The notes: a model not told the origin generated them from the letters alone. 64,000 nucleotides of DNA from Verrucomicrobiota bacterium (GCA_019510185.1 JAEKKV010000011.1:1-64000); one strand, 5' to 3'. Counted from the first letter of the stretch, positions 24,665 through 33,436 are shown. A program made the numbers and translations.

Positions 24665-25792
24665 TCAGAGTCCGAAGAGCGAGTGATTGTTAACGGTGAC
24701 GGCGGGAGCATCCTTGGTATCGACCTTGAAGCCGCTTTGCTCAAAGGCCTTGGCCTTGCCCTCGAGTACCTTCACCTCGCCATCGGTCAGCTTGGCGCCG
24801 TTCTTCAGGCCGTTGAGAAAGGCGGTGGAGTCCTTCCAGCGGGCGTAACCTTCGTCGCTCATTTCGAGCGCAACGGACAGCTTCTGGCCCTTGATGAAAT
24901 TGACCGTGCGCTCCCATGGCTTGAAGCCCTCGCGGGTGATGCGAAGCTTGCTCAGGCCCGGCTTCACCGTGATCTCGCCGGGGGCGGTGCCAACGGTGAC
25001 GCCGTCCACCTCGATGGAGGCGGAGAGGAGGACCTTCAGCTTGCTCTCCGAAATGGAAACCGTATTTTCAACACCGATACGAATGTCGGGAATGGTGAGA
25101 TCGGCCACCTCGGTCTGGATCATGACCGTGACGAGCCCCTGGGCGGCGGAGGGCGCCGCGATGCGGCCGGCATCAAGGCGAGCCTTGAGACTGACGGCGA
25201 CTTTCTTGGCGGCTTCGGCGAGCAGTTCGTCGAGCATGTCGGCCTGGACCGCAACCGAGGCCTCGCCCTGTTGAACGAGCTTGGAAACCTTCACGGTGTC
25301 GGCGGTGAGGCTGGCGCCGGTGGCGCCATCGAGAATCTTGTAGGTCACGCGCAGCGTCCCGGTCACATTCACCGCCTGCACGCCATAGGCGTCGATCTTG
25401 CGGGCGTCGGCATCGAAGCCGGTGAGCGTCACCTGGAGCAGGTAGTCGGCGCCAAGTGTCTGGGCGAGACGCACTGCGGAAGTGCCTTGGGCCAGCGCGG
25501 TGTCGGCGGCATTGGCGGCGTGATCGAGTCCGGCCACGGCTTGGGTGGCGGTCTCGCGACTGATCACCGAGATGCCGAGGTCGGTCACCTGGGCGGCGAC
25601 GTAGTCCTCCAATGACGCGACCTTGTCGTCATAAGCCTTGCCCGCGCGATTGGAGACGATGACCGCCGTTTTATAAGTCTTGGCCTCGACCGCGGCGGCC
25701 GGGGGATTCGCCACGGCGGCTTGGGCCGAAACCGTGATGACAACCGGCGCCAGCAAGGCGCCCAAAAGAATGAGATATCGGGCAAGTTTCAT
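24665..25792 (-). CDS. Secreted CsgG-like/PEGA domain protein
   Basis: This 375-aa exported protein has the signal MKLARYLILLGALLAPVVIT with cleavage near AQAAVA. The first half resembles the ABD-like CsgG/LpoB fold (YKTAVIVSNRAGKAYDDKVA, GISVISRETATQAVAG, GADYLLQVTLTGFDADARKI, TLRVTYKILDGATGASL). The second half contains a PEGA-type beta domain (LSASIEVDGVTVGTAPGEIT, LSKLRITREGFKPWERTVNF), often used in surface proteins to carry repeats. A charged C-terminus ends in NNHSLFGL. It is probably cotranscribed with the CsgG-like gene 44 bp downstream. The whole block looks like an envelope-assembly unit; specific function unknown. Confidence 0.7.
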   Translation of the reverse strand: MKLARYLILLGALLAPVVITVSAQAAVANPPAAAVEAKTYKTAVIVSNRAGKAYDDKVASLEDYVAAQVTDLGISVISRETATQAVAGLDHAANAADTALAQGTSAVRLAQTLGADYLLQVTLTGFDADARKIDAYGVQAVNVTGTLRVTYKILDGATGASLTADTVKVSKLVQQGEASVAVQADMLDELLAEAAKKVAVSLKARLDAGRIAAPSAAQGLVTVMIQTEVADLTIPDIRIGVENTVSISESKLKVLLSASIEVDGVTVGTAPGEITVKPGLSKLRITREGFKPWERTVNFIKGQKLSVALEMSDEGYARWKDSTAFLNGLKNGAKLTDGEVKVLEGKAKAFEQSGFKVDTKDAPAVTVNNHSLFGL

Positions 25793-26194
25793 GGGAAAGA
25801 GAGGAGGATTTTGGCGGATGAAGGACGACAGGAAGGAGGGGCGGGATGTTCACTCAAAACTGAAAATCATTGATGCAGCGCAGCCACTGAACAATTGCCC
25901 TTCCTGCACCACAACTCCCGGATCCCGCCTGAATCCAGCGTGAGCGTTGCGATGCGGGTCATGTAAACTTTAAAGGTTTTTTAACCAAAGCCCTTGATAG
26001 GTCAAGCGATGAGCTTGCGGTAATCATTAATTATTCGCGTCTTCCGTTTATCCACCGAGGCAAGCGGCCTCCCGCCTTCTTCGCAAATCATCTCGGCGAC
26101 GTTCGCAGAAGCGATGTACGACTTATCTCCCCGTCAAATGCCTCTTTGCAAAATCCGTTCGGTCAGGCATAGTCCCGCCACTTTCGTAACCGGC
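25793..26194. other. Intergenic region between divergent envelope genes
   Basis: This 402-bp gap separates the PEGA protein gene (minus) from the LysM protein gene (plus). It is more A+T rich in its middle (around 25970-26050, with runs such as TTAATTATT) and must hold both promoters, but no -35/-10 pair of convincing spacing stood out. No tRNA, repeat or small protein gene with a plausible start was seen. Confidence 0.5.
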
Positions 26195-28405
26195 ATGAAA
26201 TCCCTTCCCCACCGCTACGCCCTCCTTTGCAGCCTGCTTGGTTCCCTGCTGCTCGTTCCCGCCGCCCGCGCCACCACCTCCGCCGACATCGCGCTGCTTC
26301 GCAGCAAAGCGGAAAAAGGCAACGCCATCGCCCAATACAACCTGGGTCTGGCCTACGCCGATCGCAACGAGGCCTTCTACGATCCCGTCGAAGCCTACGT
26401 CTGGCTCAATCTCGCCGCCAGCAAGGGCACGACCGGCAAAGCCCTCGCCGCGCTCACCGACACGATCACTCCCGCGCAAATCGCCGCAGGCCGCCAACGC
26501 CTCGCCCTGCTTCAGGCCGTCCCGGCCGCGCCCCGATCCGACGCTTCAGCCAGCCCGATCGCCTCCTCCGCATCCCCCATTGTCTCCGCTCCGGACGTTT
26601 CCGCCGAAGCCGACCAGCTTCGTACCGACAAAAAACAACTCAGCGAAGAGCTCTCCTCCTCTTGGAAGGAAACTGAGAATCTCAAGTCTTCCTTCAGCGC
26701 CCAGCTCGCCGAAGCGAACAAGCGCATTGCCATCGCCCAAAGCGCGCTCGCCAACAAGGACAAGGAAATCGCCTCTCTTCAGGCACAGCTCGCGACCGCG
26801 ACCGTGCCCCCGCCTCCGGCCGACACGTCCGCGCTGGACGCCTTGCGCCGCGAACGAGACCAATTGAACGCCGCGGTCGCCCAAGCCGGTGCCGAGCGCG
26901 CCACTCTCCAGGAAAAACTCACCCGCGTCACCGCCGCCCTCGCCGCCGCCCAAAACGCCCAAAATCTGGCCGAGACCGAAGCCGCCAGCCTCAAGGCCGC
27001 CGACAAGGCCAGCGCCGAACGTCTCGCCATCGCCCAAAGCGCCCTCGCCAGCAAGGACAAGGAAATCGCCTCTCTTCAGGCGCAGCTCGCGGCCGCAACC
27101 GTGCCCCCGCCTCCGGCCGACACGTCCGCGCTGGACGCCTTGCGCCGCGAACGAGACCAATTGAGCTCCGCGGTCGCCCAAGCCGGTGCCGAGCGCGCCA
27201 CTCTCCAAGAAAAACTCACCCGCGCCACCGCCGCCCTCGCCGCGACCCAGAATGCCCAAAATCTGGCCGAGGCTGAAGCCGCCAGCCTTAAAGCCGCTGC
27301 CGACAAGGCCACCGGCGAACGTCTCGCCATCGCCGCGCAAGCCGAGGTCGCTACCGCGGAAGCCTCCCGCTTCCGTGCCGAACTCGAGGCCACCAAGACC
27401 TCCGCCACCGTCGAACCGCCCGCCATCGGCGAACTCCGCGAGAAGCTCGCCGCCAGCGAAAAATCCCTCGCGGCCGCCCAAGAGGAACTCGCCACCCTTA
27501 AAACCACCGGCGGCGGCCTCTCCGACAGCGTCAGTAAACTCACCCAAGAGCGTGACACCCTCGTCCGTCAGCTGGCCGAAGCCAAAGCGATGCCCGTTCC
27601 CGCCCCGGCCGTCGCCATGCCCTCACCCGCGCCCGTCGCCGATCTCGAACCGCTCAAGGCCCGCTTGGCCGAGACCGAAAAGACCCAGGCCGACACCCAG
27701 GCCAAGCTCGAAGCCGCCCTGCGCACCTACACGCTCAACCAAACCGAGATCGATCGCCTGCAAAAGGCGCTCGCCAACATCGATGGCGAACGCGCGGCCA
27801 CCGCCAGCAAGCTCGAAGCCACCGGCAAAGAGCTGGCCGCCCTTCGTCCCCAGGCCGAGTCCGGCGCCCTCGCCTCCACCCAAGTCGAGTCGCTTCGCGC
27901 GCAGCTTGCCGAGGCCCAGCGCATCGCGTCCGAGCGCGCCGCCACCCTCGACCATGCGGTGCAGGATCTCGCCACCGCCCGCCAGACCGCCTCGGCGTCT
28001 GCCAACGATCTCGCTGCCGTGCGCGAACAGCTCCGGCAGACCCAAGCCCAGGCGGCCGCCTCCGCCAACGAAACGCTCCAGTTGAAGACCCGGCTCGCGC
28101 TGGCCGGCGGCGCCCCCGCCGCCCCCACCCGCCCCGGCAGCATCACCCCGACCGCGATCGCCACGCAAACCCCGCTGGTGGCCCTTCCCGCCCCGGCCGC
28201 GACACCCTCCGCAAAACCGGACGCCGCCGTGCCGGCCGGCACCGGTCCGCGCACCCATGTTGTCGCCGCGGGCGACTCGCTTTCCAGCATCGCCAAGCGC
28301 TATTATGGCAGCGCCAGCCGCTGGAACGAGATCCTCGACGCCAACCGCAACACCATCCGCAATCCCAACGCCCTCACCCTCGGCACGAAGCTCCGCATTC
28401 CTTAA
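26195..28405 (+). CDS. Exported Sel1-repeat / coiled-coil / LysM protein
   Basis: This 736-aa exported protein starts at ATG 26195 with the signal LLCSLLGSLLLVPAARA. Residues about 30-95 hold a Sel1-like TPR unit (AEKGNAIAQYNLGLAYADR, VEAYVWLNLAASKGTTGKAL). A very long Ala/Glu/Leu coiled coil fills roughly residues 140-640 and includes two 99-100-residue copies of one block. A Pro/Ala linker leads to a C-terminal LysM domain (THVVAAGDSLSSIAKRYYGS, RWNEILDANRN, LTLGTKLRIP) that binds peptidoglycan. It probably tethers a long rod to the cell wall or acts in division or envelope maintenance; this is inference from architecture. It is followed by a terminator. Confidence 0.8.
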   Translation: MKSLPHRYALLCSLLGSLLLVPAARATTSADIALLRSKAEKGNAIAQYNLGLAYADRNEAFYDPVEAYVWLNLAASKGTTGKALAALTDTITPAQIAAGRQRLALLQAVPAAPRSDASASPIASSASPIVSAPDVSAEADQLRTDKKQLSEELSSSWKETENLKSSFSAQLAEANKRIAIAQSALANKDKEIASLQAQLATATVPPPPADTSALDALRRERDQLNAAVAQAGAERATLQEKLTRVTAALAAAQNAQNLAETEAASLKAADKASAERLAIAQSALASKDKEIASLQAQLAAATVPPPPADTSALDALRRERDQLSSAVAQAGAERATLQEKLTRATAALAATQNAQNLAEAEAASLKAAADKATGERLAIAAQAEVATAEASRFRAELEATKTSATVEPPAIGELREKLAASEKSLAAAQEELATLKTTGGGLSDSVSKLTQERDTLVRQLAEAKAMPVPAPAVAMPSPAPVADLEPLKARLAETEKTQADTQAKLEAALRTYTLNQTEIDRLQKALANIDGERAATASKLEATGKELAALRPQAESGALASTQVESLRAQLAEAQRIASERAATLDHAVQDLATARQTASASANDLAAVREQLRQTQAQAAASANETLQLKTRLALAGGAPAAPTRPGSITPTAIATQTPLVALPAPAATPSAKPDAAVPAGTGPRTHVVAAGDSLSSIAKRYYGSASRWNEILDANRNTIRNPNALTLGTKLRIP
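26731..27327 (+). repeat. Tandem in-gene duplication, units of 297 and 300 bp
   Basis: The block 26731-27027 is repeated at 27028-27327 with about 20 base differences by eye and one added codon in copy 2. It encodes the coiled-coil block IAQSALANKDKEIASLQAQL ... RRERDQL ... AERATLQEKL. The duplication is in frame and so close in sequence that it looks recent. Confidence 0.9.
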
Positions 28406-28427
28406 AACGAAGCCCGGTTGCACCTTG

Positions 28428-28457
28428 AGCGCGGCGGTCTCCCCGTCGCGCTTTTTT
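28428..28457 (+). terminator. Terminator after the LysM protein gene
   Basis: AGCGCGGCGG and CCGTCGCGCT form a 10-bp stem with one G-T pair, followed by six T residues (28452-28457). It lies 23 bp after the stop at 28405. Confidence 0.85.
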
Positions 28458-28529
28458 GTGCGTAAAAGTTTTTCGCGGTCGGGTGCGCGGCGGCTTGCTT
28501 CCGGAAGAGGCGGCTCTCATCTCATCGTC

Positions 28530-28862
28530 ATGGCAAGTCTTCCCACCCAGTTCGCCGGCGTCACCGTGGTGACCAAGGCCAATGTCTATTTTGACGGCAA
28601 AGTCGTCAGCCACTCGGTGCTGTTCGCCGACGGCTCCAAGAAAACCCTCGGGCTGATCTATCCCGGCTCCTACCACTTCGGCACCGGCGCGCCCGAACGC
28701 ATGGAAATCGTCGCGAGCAGCTGCAACGTGACGCTCGACGGCCAGACCGCCGTCAAAACCTACGGCGCGGGCGAATATTTCGACGTCGCGGGCAACTCGG
28801 GTTTCACCATCGAGGTTGCCGCCGGCCTCTGCGAATACATCTGCTCGTTCCTCCCGGCCTAA
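28530..28862 (+). CDS. ppnP: Pyrimidine/purine nucleoside phosphorylase PpnP (DUF1255)
   Basis: This 110-aa cupin-fold enzyme phosphorolyses several purine and pyrimidine nucleosides to the base and ribose-1-phosphate. It follows E. coli PpnP (YaiE) along its length: ANVYFDGKVVSHSVLFADGS, TLGLIYPGSYHFGTGAPERM, IVASSCNVTLDG and VKTYGAGEYFDVAGNSGFTI, then LCEYICSFL. It is slightly longer than the 94-aa E. coli protein because of an N-terminal extension (MASLPTQFAGVTVV). ATG 28530 follows a purine-rich GGAAGAGG. It stands before the FKBP gene (73-bp gap), perhaps in one transcript, though no functional link is evident. Confidence 0.93.
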   Translation: MASLPTQFAGVTVVTKANVYFDGKVVSHSVLFADGSKKTLGLIYPGSYHFGTGAPERMEIVASSCNVTLDGQTAVKTYGAGEYFDVAGNSGFTIEVAAGLCEYICSFLPA

Positions 28863-28935
28863 AAAGCCGCGTTTGCGTCGCGTTGGCCGAAGCCGGCAAT
28901 CAGCCGGCCTTGGCTTCCGCCAAACCTCCGTTTCC

Positions 28936-29472
28936 ATGCGTTCGTTTTTTGTGCTGCTTCTCCTGGGGGTCATCCTCGCGACGATCGCGATCGTGGTGCG
29001 CTCGGGCATGCTGGCTCGCAAAAATCCGGGCATCCCCATCAACGCGGCCATGCGCGAAGCCATGGCCCGGGAAGGCTACGAATGGTCGGAGCGCGATCTG
29101 CAATTGATCGCCCAACACTATACCGGCGCGCGCGACACCAAGAGCGGCCTGCGCTACCTCGTGCGCGCCACGGGCTCGGGAGAGGCCACGCCCAAGCGCG
29201 GCCAGCTCGTGACGGTGAACTACGCCGGCCGTCTGCTGGACGGCGAAAAGCCTTTCGATGCCTCCGCCGACCACGGCGGGCCTTTCAACTTCATCGTGGG
29301 CCAGAACACCGTGATCGCCGGCTGGGACGAGGCGCTGCTCGCCATGCACAAGGGCGAGAAGCGCACGTTGCTCATCCCGTTCTGGCTCGCCTACGGCGAA
29401 AAAGGCATCCGCGGCACCATCCCGCCGCGAGCCACGTTGGTCTTCGATATCGAGCTGGTGGATTTCCGATAA
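28936..29472 (+). CDS. Membrane-anchored FKBP-type peptidyl-prolyl isomerase
   Basis: This 178-aa protein has an N-terminal hydrophobic anchor (MRSFFVLLLLGVILATIAIV), a helical linker and a C-terminal FKBP domain (residues about 80-178). The FKBP elements are GQLVTVNYAGRLLDGEKPFD, FNFIVGQNTVIAGWDEALLA, MHKGEKRTLLIPFWLAYGEK and TIPPRATLVFDIELVDF. The pocket residues Tyr, Phe-Asp, Val-Ile-x-Gly-Trp and Tyr (of LAYGEKG) are in place, so it should be an active cis/trans prolyl isomerase. It probably folds exported proteins on the periplasmic face. The start is ATG 28936; in-frame upstream codons overlap the ppnP gene and are not coding in style. Confidence 0.93.
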   Translation: MRSFFVLLLLGVILATIAIVVRSGMLARKNPGIPINAAMREAMAREGYEWSERDLQLIAQHYTGARDTKSGLRYLVRATGSGEATPKRGQLVTVNYAGRLLDGEKPFDASADHGGPFNFIVGQNTVIAGWDEALLAMHKGEKRTLLIPFWLAYGEKGIRGTIPPRATLVFDIELVDFR

Positions 29473-29498
29473 GGCGATCCGCCTTCCGGGACGGCTGC

Positions 29499-30824
29499 TT
29501 ACGCCACTGTCTTCGCCGCGGCGGCGGGAATCTTGCCCACCAAGACCTTGTCCACGCGATGGCGGTCCATGTCGACCACCTCGAAACGCCAGCCGGCGTG
29601 ATCGAAATAATCCCCGGCCCTCGGAATGCGGCCAAAATGGGTCATCACGAAGCCGCCGAGCGTCTGGAAATCGGCTTCGTTTTCATGCGGCAGGGATGAA
29701 AGTTTCAGCATGGCCTTGAGGTCGGCCGTGGCCAGGGTGGCGTCGATCAGCCAGGAGCCGTCTTCGCGTTGGCGCGCCTCGGGCGCGGAGCGCTGACCGC
29801 GTTGGGGAATGTCGCCCACGATGGCCTCGAAAACATCGATGAGTGAAACAAGACCTTGGATAGAGCCAAACTCGTCGGCGACGAGCGCGATGTGCTGGCT
29901 GTTTTTCTGGAATTGCTGGAGCAACGTGATCGCCATCATCGTCTCCGGCACGATCACCGGCGGCACGAGCAGGTTCTTCAGATGCGTCGAGAGGCCGAAG
30001 GCGGAGTTCGCCCAGATGGCCTTGACCGACACCATGCCGAGGATCTGGTCGCGGTTGCCTTGATAAACGGGAAAATGCGAATGGCCGCTGGTCACGATCT
30101 TCCGCCAGTTGCCCTCCTCCGGATCGTCGATGTTGAGGAAGACGATCTTCGGGCGCGGGGTCATGATCGCGGTGACAGACAGCTTATCGAGTTCGAGCAC
30201 CCCGGCGACCATCTCGGTCTCGGTCTGGTTGAACACACCGGCATGCAAGCCCTCCGCGATGAGGATGTTGACCTCTTCGTCGGAAACCGGCGTCTCCTTC
30301 GGCTGACCGGCCCGGCCAAACGGCGCCAGCAGCAGATTCGTCACCCAAGTCAGAATACTGACCAAGGGCGACACGATGCGGGAGAGTACGTTGATGGGCC
30401 GGATCAGGAGAATCGCGATGAACTCGGGGTGATGAAGGCCGAGGCGCTTCGGCACCAATTCACCGATCACCACGGAGCACAAGGTGATGGCCACGACCAC
30501 GACGCCGAGCGCAAGGGAATGCGCATACGGAGCGATCGCCGGGAATTGATCGAACACGCTCGTGAGTTCGCCCGAAATCGTCGCGCCACCAAATGCCCCG
30601 GCGAGCACGCCGACCAACGTGATACCCACTTGGACCGTGGACAAAAACCGGGCGGGGTCGGTAGCGATGGCGAGCGCCTGCTTTGCCCGCTCATTGCCGT
30701 TGTCGGCCAGTCGCTTAAGGCGAACCTTCCGGGCGGACACGACCGCGATTTCGGCCATGGCCAGCACTCCATTGACCAACAACAACAGGAAAAGAATGAG
30801 CAATTCGGTCGGCAGTTCGGACAT
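29499..30824 (-). CDS. CNNM / CBS-pair / CorC family membrane protein (hemolysin family)
   Basis: This 441-aa inner-membrane protein has three parts. An N-terminal CNNM (DUF21) domain with about four helices (LLILFLLLLVNGVLAMAEIA, ARKVRLKRLADNGNERAKQA, VGITLVGVLAGAFGG, LVPKRLGLHHPE) is followed by a CBS pair (SVTAIMTPRPKIVFLNIDDP; HSHFPVYQGNRDQILGMVSV; LVADEFGSIQGLVSLIDVFE). The last part is a CorC_HlyC transporter-associated domain (DFQTLGGFVMTHFGRIPRAG, WRFEVVDMDRHRVDKVLVGK). Such proteins are linked to Mg2+ or Co2+ homeostasis; despite the older name they are not shown to be haemolysins. It is a single-gene unit. Confidence 0.92.
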   Translation of the reverse strand: MSELPTELLILFLLLLVNGVLAMAEIAVVSARKVRLKRLADNGNERAKQALAIATDPARFLSTVQVGITLVGVLAGAFGGATISGELTSVFDQFPAIAPYAHSLALGVVVVAITLCSVVIGELVPKRLGLHHPEFIAILLIRPINVLSRIVSPLVSILTWVTNLLLAPFGRAGQPKETPVSDEEVNILIAEGLHAGVFNQTETEMVAGVLELDKLSVTAIMTPRPKIVFLNIDDPEEGNWRKIVTSGHSHFPVYQGNRDQILGMVSVKAIWANSAFGLSTHLKNLLVPPVIVPETMMAITLLQQFQKNSQHIALVADEFGSIQGLVSLIDVFEAIVGDIPQRGQRSAPEARQREDGSWLIDATLATADLKAMLKLSSLPHENEADFQTLGGFVMTHFGRIPRAGDYFDHAGWRFEVVDMDRHRVDKVLVGKIPAAAAKTVA

Positions 30825-30892
30825 GGAGAGGATGCGCGGAACCTAAGCCAGGGACCGGGCGACGCAACTCCATTGGCGGCAACGCACGAAAC

Positions 30893-31588
30893 TCAAGGCA
30901 TGGTGGCGACCCCGAAATAGCTGCTAGCCGGCTTCTTGGAGGGAGGCAGAGGCTTGTCCATCAGCACGACCATGCCGGCCGCGTCGGTTTTCACCACAAG
31001 GTCGTTGAGCTTGGCGATTTCCTTGACGAAAGCCGCCAAGGACATGCCCGGCATGTCACCCGCGATCTGCACGCGCGTGGCCAAATCGGAAGGCTCGGTG
31101 CGGATCTGCATGGGACGGCCCGTCGCCGTCTTCACCGCCTTGGCCGCAAACTGCCGGTTCAGATCGCCGAGAATTTCCTCCAGCGGGGTGTTGTTATAAC
31201 TCGCTCCCGACAGGCTTCCTCCGGCGTTGAGCAACGTCCAAGTGGACGCGGCCACCTCGGTCAGCGCAGTACTGTCCGATGGGCTGACATCAGCCTTCGC
31301 AATCGCCGGCGCATCTCCAAGTTCGGACGCGGTCTTCCCTTCGCGAAACGCCGCCACATACGCCTGATCTGCCGCTGAAAACGTTTTCAGGGAAACGACA
31401 AAGACATGGCCGTCGGCGCGTTCGATTTTAACGGAAGACGCATCCGCCAGCCCGACAAGCCGCGCACTGATCGTGCGCCCGTTGGCGTCGGTCCACTTGC
31501 GGAATTCCTGAGAGTCGGCGGCCTGCAGGGTCAGGCCGCTCGTGAACTGAAGGGTAACCAAGCAAGCGAAGAGCTTGAATGGTTTCAT
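30893..31588 (-). CDS. Exported SHD1-like protein with an STN-like C-terminal domain
   Basis: This 231-aa exported protein has the signal MKPFKLFACLVTLQFTSGL (cleavage near LQAAD). Residues about 25-75 (EFRKWTDANGRTISARLVGL, VKIERADGHVFVVSLKTFSA) form a short all-beta SHD1-like unit common in Planctomycetes and Verrucomicrobia exported proteins. The C-terminal half (NTPLEEILGDLNRQFAAKAV, IAGDMPGMSLAAFVKEIAKL, VVKTDAAGMVVLM) resembles the STN domain found at the N-terminus of secretins, TonB receptors and FecR proteins. The combination suggests a periplasmic sensor or adaptor, but no partner gene is adjacent. Not otherwise recognised. Confidence 0.6.
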   Translation of the reverse strand: MKPFKLFACLVTLQFTSGLTLQAADSQEFRKWTDANGRTISARLVGLADASSVKIERADGHVFVVSLKTFSAADQAYVAAFREGKTASELGDAPAIAKADVSPSDSTALTEVAASTWTLLNAGGSLSGASYNNTPLEEILGDLNRQFAAKAVKTATGRPMQIRTEPSDLATRVQIAGDMPGMSLAAFVKEIAKLNDLVVKTDAAGMVVLMDKPLPPSKKPASSYFGVATMP

Positions 31589-31680
31589 GTAACTGCCTGA
31601 TGCAGAAATCCTGCCAACCCGAGTGCAAGTTTATTTATGTTACGAGCGGGCAACAGCATCCGCCCCACTGCCCCACCGCC

Positions 31681-32529
31681 TCAGCAAAATCGCCGAATCC
31701 GGGCGGCGACATCGGCGCGCAAGCGGTCCAAGTAGGCCAAGGTGTAGGTGGCGACATCAAGCGTCGCATCCATGACCAACGGCGTGAGGTCCATCGCCCA
31801 GGTGATCCCCGCCATCCGGTCGGTGGCATGCGAAGTATTGAAGGTCGCGTGGGCCAGCCGGCGGCCGGGAACGGCAAGATCGTAACGCTTCCCTCCGCTG
31901 ATCTGAGAATCGAACACCTTCAACAACTCCGTCCCGAGCGCGGGATGCCGGCCGGAATCGAGCGCCACCTTGTCCGCATCGATCATCCAGTCGAGATCGC
32001 GCCAGACCTCGCAGCCGAGCACGCGGGCCGGGCGTTGTTCCGACGGCAGCGCGCGCAATGCTTCCAGGCAGCGCAAAAAAACAGCGACGTGAGTGTCATG
32101 TTTGTCCGCCGGATTATGCAGGTAAACCACCTCCGGACGGCAGCCGCCAAAAATCCCCGCCAGATCGGCGCGCACGCCGGGATACCCCGGGGTCTTCACG
32201 TCAGCGCTCGGATGCGCGAGCTGGAGCTGGATCGCGTAGCGACCAAGCCGCGCCGCTTGCCGCTGCTCCTCGCGCCGCGCCGCCTGCATGTCTTCGTCGG
32301 TAAAATGAGCGAAGGCACCCGTGCGCGGTGACCCGGCGCCGTTGGTCACGACCACGCCGCCAAAGGCCTTGCCCGGCAGGTCGAGACAATCGGTGACGCC
32401 GGCATGCGCCATGATCTCGATGTCGTCCTGATGCGCGGCCACGCACAGGTGGCTCACCCCCGCGAGCACCGCGGCGGGCTCCCCGCCCGCGGGCACAAAC
32501 ACATCGGCATCGGGACGGCTCAATTTCAT
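31681..32529 (-). CDS. PIG-L family deacetylase
   Basis: This 282-aa protein of the LmbE/PIG-L zinc deacetylase family removes acetyl groups from N-acetylglucosamine-type substrates. The metal motif appears as CVAAHQDDIEIMAH (AHxDD with Gln in place of the usual Pro). It is followed by FGGVVVTNGAGSPRTG, REEQRQAARLGRYAIQLQLA (the RxxExxxAxxxLG-type helix) and VVYLHNPADKHDTHVAVFLR with the later His ligands (HDTH). ATG 32529 was chosen because the frame upstream is not conserved. It begins 25 bp after the nucleotidyltransferase gene stop on the same strand, so the pair is probably an operon for sugar-nucleotide processing. Confidence 0.85.
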   Translation of the reverse strand: MKLSRPDADVFVPAGGEPAAVLAGVSHLCVAAHQDDIEIMAHAGVTDCLDLPGKAFGGVVVTNGAGSPRTGAFAHFTDEDMQAARREEQRQAARLGRYAIQLQLAHPSADVKTPGYPGVRADLAGIFGGCRPEVVYLHNPADKHDTHVAVFLRCLEALRALPSEQRPARVLGCEVWRDLDWMIDADKVALDSGRHPALGTELLKVFDSQISGGKRYDLAVPGRRLAHATFNTSHATDRMAGITWAMDLTPLVMDATLDVATYTLAYLDRLRADVAARIRRFC

Positions 32530-32554
32530 GGCGCGATGGTGCGCAAATCGCGCC

Positions 32555-33436
32555 TCAAAACAATCTTTCCGGATATTCGCCGGCGGCGACGAGCGCGGCC
32601 AGCGCGGCCTGGACACGCGGCTTGTCCTCGCGATAGGTGACGCCAAACCAGCTCGCGGTCGTGGGCAGCACGCGGACCGTGGCCCCGCCCGTCGCGATCT
32701 GCTGCGACACCGCCTCGGGCAGATAGAATTCCGATTTCAACTCGCCGCCGTGCGCCCGCAGGAAATCCGTGAACTGGCGGTCGAGCGCCGCGAACAACGC
32801 CGGCGTGAACGCCCAGCAGTTCATCGAAACGATTTCCTCGCCCGTAAATTTTTTGCCGGCCCCGACGTCCTCCCGCAAAATGCCGGTGTGCTCGACCACG
32901 CGTTGCAACACGCCGTCGCCGCCGGCCGCGCACACGCCGCGCGACACCGCGCCGTTTTCCGAAAGCGTGTTGGCCAGCCGGTATCCGATCATCGCGAAGG
33001 CCGACGACGGCCGGAGCACGGCGGAGGAAAGAACCCCCGCCAGTTTTTCAAACGCATCGCGCCCGAAATAATCGTCCGCCCCGATCACTGCGAACGGCCC
33101 GGTGACGGCCTCGCGGGCGCACCACACCGCGTGACCGGTTCCCCAAGGTTTTTCACGGCCGGCCGGCGGGGTGAAGCCCGAGGGCAGTGCGTCGAGCGCT
33201 TGGAACACGTACTCCACCGCCACGCGATCCGCGTACTTGGCGGCGACTTGCGTGCGAAACGCCTCCTCGAAGTCGCGCCGGATCACGAACACCACGCGAC
33301 GGAAACCCGCGCGGATGGCGTCGAACACCGCGTAATCCAGAATGGTCTCGCCGGAAGGGCCGACCGGATCGACCTGTTTAAGTCCGCCGTAGCGGGAGCC
33401 CATGCCGGCGGCGAGAACGAGAAGAGTGGGTTGCAT
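32555..33436 (-). CDS. Sugar nucleotidyltransferase (NTP_transferase)
   Basis: This 293-aa Rossmann-like nucleotidyltransferase activates a sugar-1-phosphate with an NTP. The nucleotide-binding loop LLVLAAGMGSRYGGLKQVDP is the GxGxRx...K signature. Other landmarks are GETILDYAVFDAIRAGFRRV, GTGHAVWCAREAV, FAVIGADDYFGRDAFEKLAG (metal Asp), NCWAFTPALFAALDRQFTDF and TASWFGVTYREDKPRVQAA. The set resembles mannose/glucose-type pyrophosphorylases with an extra C-terminal helix, but the base and sugar cannot be read. It is the first gene of the pair with the PIG-L deacetylase. Upstream lies the acyl-CoA dehydrogenase gene end. Confidence 0.85.
   Translation of the reverse strand: MQPTLLVLAAGMGSRYGGLKQVDPVGPSGETILDYAVFDAIRAGFRRVVFVIRRDFEEAFRTQVAAKYADRVAVEYVFQALDALPSGFTPPAGREKPWGTGHAVWCAREAVTGPFAVIGADDYFGRDAFEKLAGVLSSAVLRPSSAFAMIGYRLANTLSENGAVSRGVCAAGGDGVLQRVVEHTGILREDVGAGKKFTGEEIVSMNCWAFTPALFAALDRQFTDFLRAHGGELKSEFYLPEAVSQQIATGGATVRVLPTTASWFGVTYREDKPRVQAALAALVAAGEYPERLF

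Noticed and set aside
26731..27327. Repeat array of CRISPR kind
   Set aside because: Two long, in-frame coding repeats without spacers; it is a coiled-coil duplication.
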